DNA of 64,000 nucleotides from Sellimonas sp963559135 (GTDB lineage Bacteria > Bacillota > Clostridia > Lachnospirales > Lachnospiraceae), in assembly GCA_963559135.1 (NCBI GenBank), contig CAUWJP010000003.1:60961-124960 (forward strand), given 5' to 3'. The position numbers were made by a program, and so were the translations under genes. The notes under the pieces are model-generated. The model was not told where the DNA came from and ran no database searches. It saw only the letters and a list, made by a program, of their open reading frames with translations. Below are positions 49,146 through 58,106 of the stretch, piece after piece (positions within the stretch are counted from its first letter, which is position 1; every line of letters starts with the position of its first letter).

Positions 49146-50915
49146 TTGATTGTCTGGGGGATTTTTCTTCCGATTGTCTGGTGGATGGGGGCTTCCCTTG
49201 CCTGTGCGATTCAACCAGGGGAAAATATATTTGAAATTTTAGACAGGCTGAGTCAGATTCTTCGCCAGCCTTTTTCTTTGCACTACACCGTATATACGGG
49301 AAAGTGTATCTTGATTCTATCATTTGCCTATATCACAGGTATCTGTATCTATTATTCTCAGCAGAAAAATTATAGAAGAGGTGTGGAACACGGTTCCGCC
49401 CGTTGGGGAGACGTCCATCAGATTTGTAAGAGATATGCAGACAAGGAGTATACCCATAATCTTCTTTTGACACAAAACTTTCGCATGAGCCAGGAAGTCT
49501 ATAAGCACCAGAGAAACTTAAATGTCTTGGTGGCGGGTGGCTCAGGAGCCGGAAAAAGTCGTACCTATGCAGTTCCTAATATTCTTCAATGCTCTCAGGC
49601 TGAGTCGAAAAAAGGCGGTGGCTGTTCCATTGTAGTAACGGATCCGAAAGGAGAGCTACTCCGGAAGACTGGAGGACTGCTGGAACGGATGGGATATGAG
49701 GTACGGGTGTTTGATCTGATCAACCCGGATACATCCTTTTGTTATAATCCATTTTGTTATGTCCATGATGACAAAGATGTGTTAAAACTTATCAACAACC
49801 TGATCCGCAATACAACACCAAAAGGTTCACAGGCATCGGATCCATTTTGGGAGAAGAGCGAAACAGCGCTGTTGCAGGCTCTGATGCTGTACCTGTTACA
49901 TGAAGCACCGCCGGAAGAGCAGAATTTCCCTATGATCATGGAGATGTTAGGTAGTGCCCAGGTTAAGGAAGAAGATGAGGAATATCAGTCACCTCTGGAC
50001 ATTTTGTTTGAAAGGTTAGAAATGAGAAAGCCGGACAGCATTGCGGTGAAACAGTATCAGATTTACAAGCAGGCAGCGGGAAAAACAGCAAAGTCTATCT
50101 TGATTTCTGTTGGTGTCCGGTTGGCTGCATTTAATCTGAAAGAGATTGCAAACTTAACCTGTACGGATGAGCTGGATCTGGCAAGTATCGGAGAAAAGAA
50201 AGTGGCGTTGTTCTGCTGTATCCCCGATGCCGATACTTCTTTGAACTATCTGGTAGGTATGATTTATAGCAATCTGTTCCAGACACTGTATTATGTAGCA
50301 GACCGAAAATATGGAGGGAGATTGCCGGTACCCGTCCACTGTATCATGGATGAGTGGCCGAATGTAGCCTTGCCGGATGATTTTGATAAGATCCTTGCTA
50401 CCATGCGGTCACGCGCAATTTCCTGCAGTATCATCATCCAGAATATGGCGCAAATGAAAGCCCTGTTTAAGGACTCATGGGAAAGCTTGGTAGGTAATTG
50501 CGATGAATTTTTATATCTGGGAGGCAACGAAAAAGAGGGACATAAATATATTTCGGAACTGTTGGGAAAAGAAACTTTAGATACGAATACTTATGGACAG
50601 ACAAAAGGACGAAACGGAAGTTATTCTACGAACTATCAGCAGACAGGGCGGGAACTCTTTACACCGGATGAGATCCGCTTACTGGATAACCGGAAAGCAA
50701 TCCTGTTTGTCCGAGGGGAACGTCCCATGCTGGATGACAAATATAATTTAAAGAAACATCCAAATGTGAAATGGACAGAGGATGGCGGTGCGCCTCCGTA
50801 TGACTATGCGAAAGCTCCGAGGTCACATGATGATTTGAATATTGATATTGAACGCTTAGATGATTATGAGCTGCTCTGTGAAGAGGACATCCTCGGCAAA
50901 GAGCAGCCTTTTTAG
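49146..50915 (+). CDS. VirD4/TcpA-type conjugative coupling protein
   Basis: A 589-residue type IV coupling ATPase that recruits the relaxosome to the mating channel. Two N-terminal membrane helices (about 2-20 and 55-75) precede the ATPase core: Walker A GGSGAGKSR (about 129-137), Walker B CIMDEWPN (about 397-404), and the VIIQNMAQ and GNEKEGHKYIS regions. The start is uncertain: TTG 49146 lacks an RBS, and the frame is open to 49116 without an ATG. Confidence 0.9.
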   Translation: MIVWGIFLPIVWWMGASLACAIQPGENIFEILDRLSQILRQPFSLHYTVYTGKCILILSFAYITGICIYYSQQKNYRRGVEHGSARWGDVHQICKRYADKEYTHNLLLTQNFRMSQEVYKHQRNLNVLVAGGSGAGKSRTYAVPNILQCSQAESKKGGGCSIVVTDPKGELLRKTGGLLERMGYEVRVFDLINPDTSFCYNPFCYVHDDKDVLKLINNLIRNTTPKGSQASDPFWEKSETALLQALMLYLLHEAPPEEQNFPMIMEMLGSAQVKEEDEEYQSPLDILFERLEMRKPDSIAVKQYQIYKQAAGKTAKSILISVGVRLAAFNLKEIANLTCTDELDLASIGEKKVALFCCIPDADTSLNYLVGMIYSNLFQTLYYVADRKYGGRLPVPVHCIMDEWPNVALPDDFDKILATMRSRAISCSIIIQNMAQMKALFKDSWESLVGNCDEFLYLGGNEKEGHKYISELLGKETLDTNTYGQTKGRNGSYSTNYQQTGRELFTPDEIRLLDNRKAILFVRGERPMLDDKYNLKKHPNVKWTEDGGAPPYDYAKAPRSHDDLNIDIERLDDYELLCEEDILGKEQPF

Positions 50916-50933
50916 ATGGGAGGAATGTGTATC

Positions 50934-51290
50934 GTGCATATGATGCAGAAATTGTTTAAGAAAAAGAATCCGAAGACGAAGCCTTTGCGAATGAGTGGTG
51001 TACAAAAACGATTTTTTGTCAGCTATGCAGTAATCGTATTCGCCATGATGTGGTGTACAACCCCTGTTCTGGCTGCAGGAGATCCATTAGCAGTGGTGAA
51101 TAACTTGTCTGATTTTATTTTTTCCTTGATCCGGGCGATTGGCTTGATCTTGTTAGGATTTGGTGTGGTGCAGATCGGCTTGTCTTTAAAATCGCATGAT
51201 CCAAGCCAGAGGGCAAATGGATTTTTGACTTTAGCAGGCGGCGTCATCATTACCTTTGCAAAAGAGATTTTGGATTTGATCATGGTGTAA
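50934..51290 (+). CDS. Maff2 family membrane protein
   Basis: A 118-residue (from GTG 50934) protein with a basic N-terminus, a membrane helix (about 30-50) and a second pair after DPLAVVNNLSDFIFSLIRAIGLILLGFGVVQIGLSL, matching Maff2 proteins of Tn1549-like ICEs, counterparts of VirB2/VirB3-like small channel components. GGGAGGA lies 8 bases upstream. It follows VirD4 and precedes the VirB6-like gene, the normal order. Confidence 0.82.
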   Translation: MHMMQKLFKKKNPKTKPLRMSGVQKRFFVSYAVIVFAMMWCTTPVLAAGDPLAVVNNLSDFIFSLIRAIGLILLGFGVVQIGLSLKSHDPSQRANGFLTLAGGVIITFAKEILDLIMV

Positions 51291-51376
51291 TCTGATATCA
51301 GCAGTACAGCGGGAGAGCAGACACTGTGCTGTTCTCCCTGTCTGTAAATGGAAACAACAGGGAGGTGAAATGCTAC

Positions 51377-52222
51377 TTGGAAAGTGATAACTGGATCGTT
51401 CAAAATCTAAACAATGCGTTAGAAACATGGAATTCTAAGCTGTCAGAAATCTGGCAGCTTTTAACGCAAAGCCCGGAAACCTTTAAAGGCGGAGATATCT
51501 GGAGTGTGATGCTGACCATTCATGATGCTCTAAAAGGAATCGGGTATGGACTTTTAGTACTTTTTTTTGCGATCAGTGTAGTGAAAACCTGTAGCAGCTA
51601 TCTGGACGTAAAAAAGCCAGAGCATGCGGTGAAATTGTTTATTCGATTTGCACTGGCAAAAGGGGCAGTAGGGTATGGGCTGGAATTGATGATGGCACTT
51701 TTTTCTGTCATACAGGGAATGGTATCTACAATCATGCAAAATTCAGGATTTGGTGGGGATTCAGATGTAATCGAACTTCCGGCTGAAATGGTGGAGAAGA
51801 TTGAAAGTGTAGGATTATTAGATTCTATTCCTCTTTGGATTGTTACACTGCTTGGCAGCCTGTTTATTACAGTCTTGTCATTTATTATGATCTTGACCGT
51901 GTATGGAAGGATGTTCAAGCTGTATATGTACACAGCCATAGCACCCATTCCCATTGCGACTTTTGCGGGAGAGCCTACACAGAACATAGGGAAGAACTTT
52001 GTCCGTTCCTATGCAGGGGTTTGTATGGAAGGAGCAATCATTGCACTTGCCTGCATTATTTTTTCTGTATTTGCTGCCAGTCCGCCGGCAATCGCAGACA
52101 GCAGTTTATCTGCGGTGAATATTGTATGGAATTATGTGGCAGAGCTGATCTTTAACCTATTAGTATTGGTAGGGGCAATTAAGGCAGCGGACCGGATTGT
52201 AAAAGAAATCATGGGGTTATAA
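51377..52222 (+). CDS. VirB6/TrbL-like conjugation channel protein
   Basis: A 281-residue polytopic membrane protein with six or more helices and a VirB6/TrbL-type layout (FAISVVKTCSSYLDVKKPEHAVKLFIRF, RMFKLYMYTAIAPIPIATFAG, FVRSYAGVCMEGAIIALACIIF). It forms the inner-membrane part of the mating pore. AGGGAGGTG 9 bases upstream points to TTG 51377; the GTG at 51326 has no RBS. Confidence 0.82.
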   Translation: MESDNWIVQNLNNALETWNSKLSEIWQLLTQSPETFKGGDIWSVMLTIHDALKGIGYGLLVLFFAISVVKTCSSYLDVKKPEHAVKLFIRFALAKGAVGYGLELMMALFSVIQGMVSTIMQNSGFGGDSDVIELPAEMVEKIESVGLLDSIPLWIVTLLGSLFITVLSFIMILTVYGRMFKLYMYTAIAPIPIATFAGEPTQNIGKNFVRSYAGVCMEGAIIALACIIFSVFAASPPAIADSSLSAVNIVWNYVAELIFNLLVLVGAIKAADRIVKEIMGL

Positions 52223-52238
52223 GTAAGGAGGCAGGAGT

Positions 52239-52667
52239 ATGAAAGAACAACCAATTTTAGGATATGATTGGGAAATGGGACATGAAGAAATCAAACTGGA
52301 GATAGGCACTTACTATACAGGAAAAGGTCTGTATATTGGAATGCTGGCAAAGGAAGATGGTGTATGGGAATCTTTTAGTGATCTGACGGTAAATTTACCG
52401 TTTGAGAGATCGGATGTTCATGAGGCCTTTATCCAGGACTTTGGGAGTAAGGAAAAATTGAAATTTATTCAAAAACATAAGTTGGGTAAAATTCTTCCAG
52501 AGCGAGGACATTCTGGATTCTGTACCTATGCAAAAGTGGCATTTGATCTTAAGCGGCTGGAGGAATTAGATCCAGAAGGAATGAAACGTTTTTATAAGGA
52601 TCATCCAGAACTTGAAGAACAGAGCCAAGTGCCGAAAAAGAAAAAACGAAATCAAATGGAACGGTAA
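52239..52667 (+). CDS. DUF4313 family protein
   Basis: A 142-residue soluble protein: EIKLEIGTYYTGKGLYIGMLAKEDGVWESFSDLTVNLP, then GFCTYAKVAFDLKRLEEL, the DUF4313 pattern, and a Lys-rich tail. It is a standard companion of VirB6-like and PrgI genes in these ICEs. TAAGGAGGCAGGAGT is a strong RBS. Function unknown. Confidence 0.8.
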   Translation: MKEQPILGYDWEMGHEEIKLEIGTYYTGKGLYIGMLAKEDGVWESFSDLTVNLPFERSDVHEAFIQDFGSKEKLKFIQKHKLGKILPERGHSGFCTYAKVAFDLKRLEELDPEGMKRFYKDHPELEEQSQVPKKKKRNQMER

Positions 52668-52695
52668 AATGTGGGAATACAAAAGGAAAGGAGTT

Positions 52696-52743
52696 ATGAC
52701 AGAAAAGGCCGTCCCCTGGCTTATTTTCTGTTATTTGTATTGA
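52696..52743 (+). CDS. 15-codon ORF with strong RBS upstream of prgI
   Basis: AAAGGAAAGGAGTT precedes ATG 52696, giving MTEKAVPWLIFCYLY and a TGA four bases before the PrgI ATG region. It has a better ribosome site than PrgI itself, so translational coupling or a leader-peptide role is inferred. Confidence 0.35.
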   Translation: MTEKAVPWLIFCYLY

Positions 52744-52747
52744 CAAA

Positions 52748-53173
52748 ATGGAAGTAAAAATGAACAAAGAGATCCAGGAATTTCAGGAGTCCTTTTTCTT
52801 TGGACTGAGCATGCGGCAGTGTTTCTTTTCTGTATTGGCGATTGCTGCTGCAGTAGGTGTTTATCTAGGGACAAAAGATACCTGTGGAACGGAGATTGCC
52901 GGATGGCTGAGTGTTTTTGCTGCAGCCCCTTTTGCGGGATGTGGTTTTTTCCGCTATCACCAGATGACACTGGAAAAGTTCGTATGGGTGTGGTTAAAAT
53001 CAGAGATCTTATGCCCCAAAAAGCTGGTGTTTCAATCGGAGAATCTCTATCTGAAATGTCTGGAAGAGACAATAGAAATCGGAACACGTTCCTGCAGAAA
53101 TGGCACGGAGCTGGTAGAACGAAAGAGAAGCAAAAATAGAAAAAAGAAAGGAAGGGGGGATGCGGTTGATTAA
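52748..53173 (+). CDS. PrgI family conjugation protein
   Basis: A 141-residue VirB3/PrgI-like membrane protein with NKEIQEFQESFFFGLSMRQCFFSVLAIAAAVGVYLG (helix 1) and WLSVFAAAPFAGCGFF (helix 2), then a soluble region with QMTLEKFVWVWLKSEIL. It anchors VirB4 to the mating channel. ATG 52760 (MNKEIQEF) is an alternative start. The 3' end overlaps virB4 by 14 bases. Confidence 0.87.
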   Translation: MEVKMNKEIQEFQESFFFGLSMRQCFFSVLAIAAAVGVYLGTKDTCGTEIAGWLSVFAAAPFAGCGFFRYHQMTLEKFVWVWLKSEILCPKKLVFQSENLYLKCLEETIEIGTRSCRNGTELVERKRSKNRKKKGRGDAVD

Positions 53174-55508
53174 AACGCTGCATCGTACATTAAAACTAGA
53201 AAAAGAGAAATTTATGATTCCGAAGTCTGTACAGCAGGCAATCCCGATACAGCGGATCTGGCCGGATGGCATCTTTCAGTCCGGCAGGCTGTTTTCAAAA
53301 TCGTTCCGTTTTACGGATATCAATTATTCCATTGCAAGCAAAGAGGATAAGACAGAAATGTTTCTGGATTATTCCGAGCTTTTAAATGCATTGGACTCCG
53401 GCGCATCCGCCAAACTTACCATTAATAACCGCCGCATCAATAAGGCAGAATTTGAACAATCCATTCTGATCCCTATGAAAGAGGACGAATTGGATGAATA
53501 CCGAAAAGAATACAACGAAATGTTGTTATCCAAGATCAGTGATACCAATAACAGTATTCTTCGGGAACGTTATCTGACGATCAGTGTCCATAAGAAGAAC
53601 ATTGATGAGGCAAGGACCTATTTCGCACGTGTTGGAACGGATATCACCACACATCTGGCGAAGTTATCTTCCATTGGGGAAGAACTGGATGCTGGAGAGC
53701 GTCTGAAGATTTTCCGTGATTTCTTTAAAGAAGACGTTTCTGCGACAGCAGAGTTTGATTTTAAGGAAGCTGTAAAAAGAGGACATGATTTTAAAGACTG
53801 GTTTGCACCAGATTCTATGGAGTTCTTGCAGGATCATTTTAAGATTGATGGGCGATATGGGCGTGTTTTATATATGCAGGATTATGCAACTTACGTCCGG
53901 GACAGCATGGTATCGGAGCTCTGTGATCTGAGCAGAAACTTAATGCTGTCAATTGATATCCTGCCAGTCCCTACGGATGAAGCAGTCCGTGAGATACAAA
54001 ACAAACTGCTTGGTGTAGAAACGAACGTGACCAACTGGCAGAGAAGGCAGAACGAAAACAATAACTTTTCTGCAACCATTCCGTATGAGATGGAGTTGCA
54101 GAGAACCGAAACAAAGGAGATGTTAAATGATCTGACCACCAGAGACCAGAGAATGATGTTCGGGGTGTTGACCATTGTGCATATGGCAGACAGTTATAAG
54201 GAGTTGAACTCAGATACGGAAACCTTGAAATCCATTGCGAGGAAAAATCTGTGTCAGCTGTCCACTCTGCGGTGGCAGCAAATGGACGGTCTGCATACGG
54301 CGCTGCCTTTTGGACCACGAAAGATCAACGCTCTGCGTACCCTGACCACAGAGTCCACAGCTGTGCTGATCCCTTTCCATACCCAGGAGATTATGCAGGA
54401 AGGCGGGATTTATTACGGGCAGAATGCGGTCAGCAAAAATATGATCGTTGTGGACCGGAAGAAACTGCTGAATGGCAACAGTTTTCGCTTAGGAGTCAGT
54501 GGATCCGGAAAAAGTTTTTCTGCCAAAGAAGAGATTGTTGCATTAGCACTTGCCACGGAGGATGACATCCTAATTCTAGATCCGGAATCCGAATTTGGAA
54601 ACCTGACAGTAGCATTAGGGGGAGAAGTTGTAAAAGTATCAGCAACTTCTGGAATGCATCTGAATGCTATGGATATGGACAGCAGCTATGGGGATGATAC
54701 CAATCCACTAATTGAAAAATCAGAATTTCTGTTGTCTGTTTTTGAACAGCTGATAGGGGCAGGCAATCTGGGCGCAAAGGATAAATCCATCATTGACCGC
54801 TGTACAGCTGATACTTATCGTGATTATATCCGCAGCGGTTATACCAAGGAAGTGCCGACTTTAAAGGACTTATACCGACAGCTGATGCTGCAGGAAGAGC
54901 CAGAAGCAAGAGCTCTTGCCTTATCAGCAGAATTATTTACCAGTGGAAGTCTGAACACGTTTGCGCATAAAACAAATGTGGATACGAAGAACCGTATCAT
55001 GGATTATGATATCCGGGAACTGGGTTCCCAGCTCATGCCCCTTGGCATGCTGGTAACACTGGATGCCATTTTCAACCGTGTGATCCAGAACTGGAAAAAA
55101 GGAAAACGGACCTGGATCTTTTGTGATGAGTTTTATCTGTTATTCCGTTATCCATACAGTGCGGAATTTTTTTATAAGTTATGGAAGCGTATCCGAAAGT
55201 ATAATGGGTTCGTGAATGCCATGAGCCAGAATGTAGATGAGGTTCTACGTTCCGATACGGCAAGACTTATGCTCGCAAACAGTGAGTTTTTAGTTATGCT
55301 GAACCAGGCAAGTACGGACCGGGAAGAATTGGCAAGACTTTTGAACATTTCCGACAACCAGTTAGGATATATCACAAATGTGAAAGCTGGAAGTGGTTTG
55401 ATACGCTGTTCTGGAAATCTGGTTCCATTTGAAAATACATTCCCAAGGAATACAAAGTTGTACCAACTGATGACAACAAAACCAGGAGAAAGTTTGAAAG
55501 CTGTATAG
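53160..55508 (+). CDS. VirB4/TraE-type conjugation ATPase
   Basis: A 782-residue ATPase that powers the type IV channel. Walker A is GVSGSGKSF (about 443-451), Walker B WIFCDEFYLLF (about 652-662) and an ANSEFLVMLNQAS motif follows. The N-terminal half is the CagE/TrbE_VirB-like domain. It overlaps prgI. TTG 53166 is a possible start because GGAAGGGGGG abuts the ATG. A structured hairpin follows the gene. Confidence 0.92.
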   Translation: MRLIKTLHRTLKLEKEKFMIPKSVQQAIPIQRIWPDGIFQSGRLFSKSFRFTDINYSIASKEDKTEMFLDYSELLNALDSGASAKLTINNRRINKAEFEQSILIPMKEDELDEYRKEYNEMLLSKISDTNNSILRERYLTISVHKKNIDEARTYFARVGTDITTHLAKLSSIGEELDAGERLKIFRDFFKEDVSATAEFDFKEAVKRGHDFKDWFAPDSMEFLQDHFKIDGRYGRVLYMQDYATYVRDSMVSELCDLSRNLMLSIDILPVPTDEAVREIQNKLLGVETNVTNWQRRQNENNNFSATIPYEMELQRTETKEMLNDLTTRDQRMMFGVLTIVHMADSYKELNSDTETLKSIARKNLCQLSTLRWQQMDGLHTALPFGPRKINALRTLTTESTAVLIPFHTQEIMQEGGIYYGQNAVSKNMIVVDRKKLLNGNSFRLGVSGSGKSFSAKEEIVALALATEDDILILDPESEFGNLTVALGGEVVKVSATSGMHLNAMDMDSSYGDDTNPLIEKSEFLLSVFEQLIGAGNLGAKDKSIIDRCTADTYRDYIRSGYTKEVPTLKDLYRQLMLQEEPEARALALSAELFTSGSLNTFAHKTNVDTKNRIMDYDIRELGSQLMPLGMLVTLDAIFNRVIQNWKKGKRTWIFCDEFYLLFRYPYSAEFFYKLWKRIRKYNGFVNAMSQNVDEVLRSDTARLMLANSEFLVMLNQASTDREELARLLNISDNQLGYITNVKAGSGLIRCSGNLVPFENTFPRNTKLYQLMTTKPGESLKAV

Positions 55509-55550
55509 CATAGGTTCGTTCATCAAATGTGTTTTACAGTACGTCATAAT

Positions 55551-55606
55551 TGAATCAAAAAATATGAAAGCCGTTACATGGGGGACTGTGTAACGGTTTT
55601 TGATTC
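55551..55606 (+). terminator. Composite hairpin after virB4
   Basis: TGAATCAAAA (55551-55560) pairs with TTTTGATTCA (55597-55606), enclosing CCGTTACA/TGTAACGG (55571-55578 with 55589-55596). The T-run inside the outer arm fits partial termination. Confidence 0.6.
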
Positions 55607-55627
55607 ATAGAGAAAGGGTGTGTAAAT

Positions 55628-55972
55628 GTGATAAAAGATGTACAGGAAAAGAAAATATCTTTTTATACAGCTGAATGCATGGAATTTGAAACAATGGGAG
55701 AAGTGACAGAGTGCGCCACATTAAAAGAAGCCTTTCGGATATACCAGAAAATGGAACAGAAAAGATCCGGTATGGGGGTTGGGATTGGATTTATTTTACA
55801 TGATCCAGATGTGCCTGAGTACAGTGATATCCACTATCCTTTATATCAAGGAAATGGGGTGGAGCGGGATTTAATTGCACTTGTGGAGGCTTATGAGAAG
55901 CACCCACTGGTACAGAAAGCACAAAAAGATATGCAGAAACTGTTAGATAGGAAAAAACAGGTGGAACGATAA
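55628..55972 (+). CDS. LPD28-like/hypothetical ICE protein
   Basis: A 114-residue acidic soluble protein, MIKDVQEKKISFYTAECMEFETMGEVTECATLKEAFRIY, then GVGIGFILHDPDVPEYSDIHYPLYQG. The pattern resembles small domains found inside large plasmid polyproteins, but I do not name the family firmly. GTG start with AAAGGGTGTG upstream. It lies between VirB4 and the hydrolase gene. Confidence 0.6.
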   Translation: MIKDVQEKKISFYTAECMEFETMGEVTECATLKEAFRIYQKMEQKRSGMGVGIGFILHDPDVPEYSDIHYPLYQGNGVERDLIALVEAYEKHPLVQKAQKDMQKLLDRKKQVER

Positions 55973-55992
55973 AGGAGGAGAATAAGGCAGAT

Positions 55993-57702
55993 ATTAAAAC
56001 AAAAGAGGTAGACCGGACGTTGAAAGTCCGGGAACATGCCAAACAGCTTCCCAAAGAATTGATCAAGGATATTACTTTAAAATCTGCAGAACGTTCCCTG
56101 CTATCTACGCATGACGGTTCCCATTTTTCTCCCAAACAGTCTCCGGAACAGTATGCTTCTGACCGGCTGGAAGAAGGAATCAAGTGGTCGGCCAGTAAAG
56201 GGGAAACCATCGTTTCTCAAGGCAGTAAAAAAGCGGCAAAAAAAAAGGCAGAGAAGACCTGGAGAGTCATCAAAGAACGAAGGAGTAAAAATGCGGATCG
56301 TACTGCTGAACAGAGTAGAAACAGTGGAACTCAAGGAAATTCACAAACAGAACGTCAAACTGATATACGAATTAAAACAAAAGAAGCGGTAAACAAAAGA
56401 ACAGCAGGAGTAGCGAGAGAGAACATTGCAGAGGTAAAAAATGCGACCCCTTTGAGAGATTCTGCAAATCGTATCAAACAAGCACATACAGCGAAAACTT
56501 CAAAGGAAGCGTCAAAATTAAAGAAACAGGCAGAACATGCTTACCGTTCTGGAAAAAAATTAGCTGTCCAAGGGAAAAAGGCTGCAACACAATCTGCAAA
56601 GGCAGCTAAACGGACAGTATCTGGAATAAAAACAGCGGTTAAAACGGGAGTTACCGCAGTAAAATCATTAGGAACCTTTCTGGTGGCAGGCGGCTGGATT
56701 GTTGTGCTGTTGGTAATTGTTCTGGGGGTGATTGGTGGAATTGCAGGAAGCTCCGGGAGTACTAGTGCGGAGCCACTAAGTCAGGAGGTACTGGCTTATA
56801 CATCTACCATTCAGAGGTATGCTTCACAGTATGGAATTTCGGAATATGTACCTTCAATCCAAGCAATCATGATGCAGGAATCCGGAGGACGTGGAACAGA
56901 TCCTATGCAGGCAAGTGAATGTCCGTACAATACCCGCTATCCAAATAGTCCAGGGGCGATTCAAGATCCAGAGTATTCCATACAGGTAGGGGTACAATAT
57001 TATGCAGATTGTGTAAGACAGGCAGGATGTGAAAGTCCATTAGATATCAGCAGGCTACAACTCAGTTGGCAAGGATATAATTACGGAAATGGTTATATTG
57101 GATGGGCTTTAGAACATCATGGCGGTTATAGTCTGGAAAATGCATTGCAGTTTAGCCAAGAAAAGGCAGCGGAACTTGGTTGGCCAAGATATGGAGATCC
57201 TCAATATGTTCCTCATGTTCAGAGATACTATTCTGGAGGTGGTATCCTTGGCGGAATATTTGGAAACGGACAGATTGTGCAAGTGGCAAAACAGGAAGTT
57301 GGAAGTAGTAATGGGGAAAAATACTGGAGATGGTATGGATTTGATTCTTATGTGGAATGGTGTGCCTGCTTTGTCAGTTGGTGTGGGGAACAAGCTGGAT
57401 TGATAGAATCTGGTGCAATGCCGAAGTTTTCTTTGTGCGAAAATGGAATTGATTGGTTTAAAAGTCATGGAAAGTGGCAGGAAACAGGCGGCATTCCGAG
57501 TGCAGGTTCCTTGGTATTTTTTGATTGGAATGGAGATGGCATATCGGATCATGTGGGAATCGTGGAAAAATATGAAGGTGGAATCATTTATACAGTAGAA
57601 GGAAATACAGGTACTAACATTGGTGGTAATAATGTCCGAGGGGTTTGGAAACATTCATATTCTGTTGGAAGTGCAACTATTCTTGGATATGGGATTATTT
57701 AA
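55993..57702 (+). CDS. Lysozyme-like/CHAP peptidoglycan hydrolase of the conjugation system, probable ATT start
   Basis: A 569-residue membrane-anchored hydrolase that opens the cell wall for the mating channel. A basic cytoplasmic region (1-220) precedes one membrane helix (about 225-248), a lysozyme-like transglycosylase domain (about 265-400, AIMMQESGGRG with catalytic Glu) and a C-terminal CHAP/NlpC-like domain (about 425-565) with Cys in VEWCACFVSWC and His in SDHVGIVEKY. The in-frame ATT 55993 gives (M)KTKEVDRTLKV, as in homologues; TTG 56020 is the first conventional start. AAAGGAGG lies 14 bases before the ATT. Confidence 0.87.
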   Translation: MKTKEVDRTLKVREHAKQLPKELIKDITLKSAERSLLSTHDGSHFSPKQSPEQYASDRLEEGIKWSASKGETIVSQGSKKAAKKKAEKTWRVIKERRSKNADRTAEQSRNSGTQGNSQTERQTDIRIKTKEAVNKRTAGVARENIAEVKNATPLRDSANRIKQAHTAKTSKEASKLKKQAEHAYRSGKKLAVQGKKAATQSAKAAKRTVSGIKTAVKTGVTAVKSLGTFLVAGGWIVVLLVIVLGVIGGIAGSSGSTSAEPLSQEVLAYTSTIQRYASQYGISEYVPSIQAIMMQESGGRGTDPMQASECPYNTRYPNSPGAIQDPEYSIQVGVQYYADCVRQAGCESPLDISRLQLSWQGYNYGNGYIGWALEHHGGYSLENALQFSQEKAAELGWPRYGDPQYVPHVQRYYSGGGILGGIFGNGQIVQVAKQEVGSSNGEKYWRWYGFDSYVEWCACFVSWCGEQAGLIESGAMPKFSLCENGIDWFKSHGKWQETGGIPSAGSLVFFDWNGDGISDHVGIVEKYEGGIIYTVEGNTGTNIGGNNVRGVWKHSYSVGSATILGYGII

Positions 57703-58106
57703 ATAAAGAGAATAAGAAGTGCTATTTTATACAGGCACTTAATAAACATAATAAAAGGAAACAGGCAGACTTGTGGAGTATAATATTTCACAAGTCTGTT
57801 GTTAAAGTAGTGTTTTTATAAATTTTTTTTAAAAATCTTTAAATGGAGATTGTTTTGACTGATATCTTTTCCTTTACGCAATTATTTGTGTCATAAGGAA
57901 AAATTTAGTGATTAAAAAATTGTAGACAGGGAAATTAAAAGGCGTATAAATTGACTATAGATTTTTACTTAAAATATATAGAACTTTAAATTTTTGTATT
58001 CAGAATATCTAAATTTTGAATTTATACTAATAATCTTGACTTTATAGTTATATACATATAATATTATATTTTGTCTTACAAATGTAATATTAAGGAGAAA
58101 GAAAAA
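57703..58106 (+). other. 404-base AT-rich intergenic region
   Basis: A perfect 10-bp stem CAGACTTGTG/CACAAGTCTG (57766-57775 with 57789-57798) lies near its start and may end the conjugation transcript. The rest is AT-rich with TTGACT- and TATAAT-like patches at about 58,035-58,070 that could drive the next gene. No ORF was supported. Confidence 0.55.
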
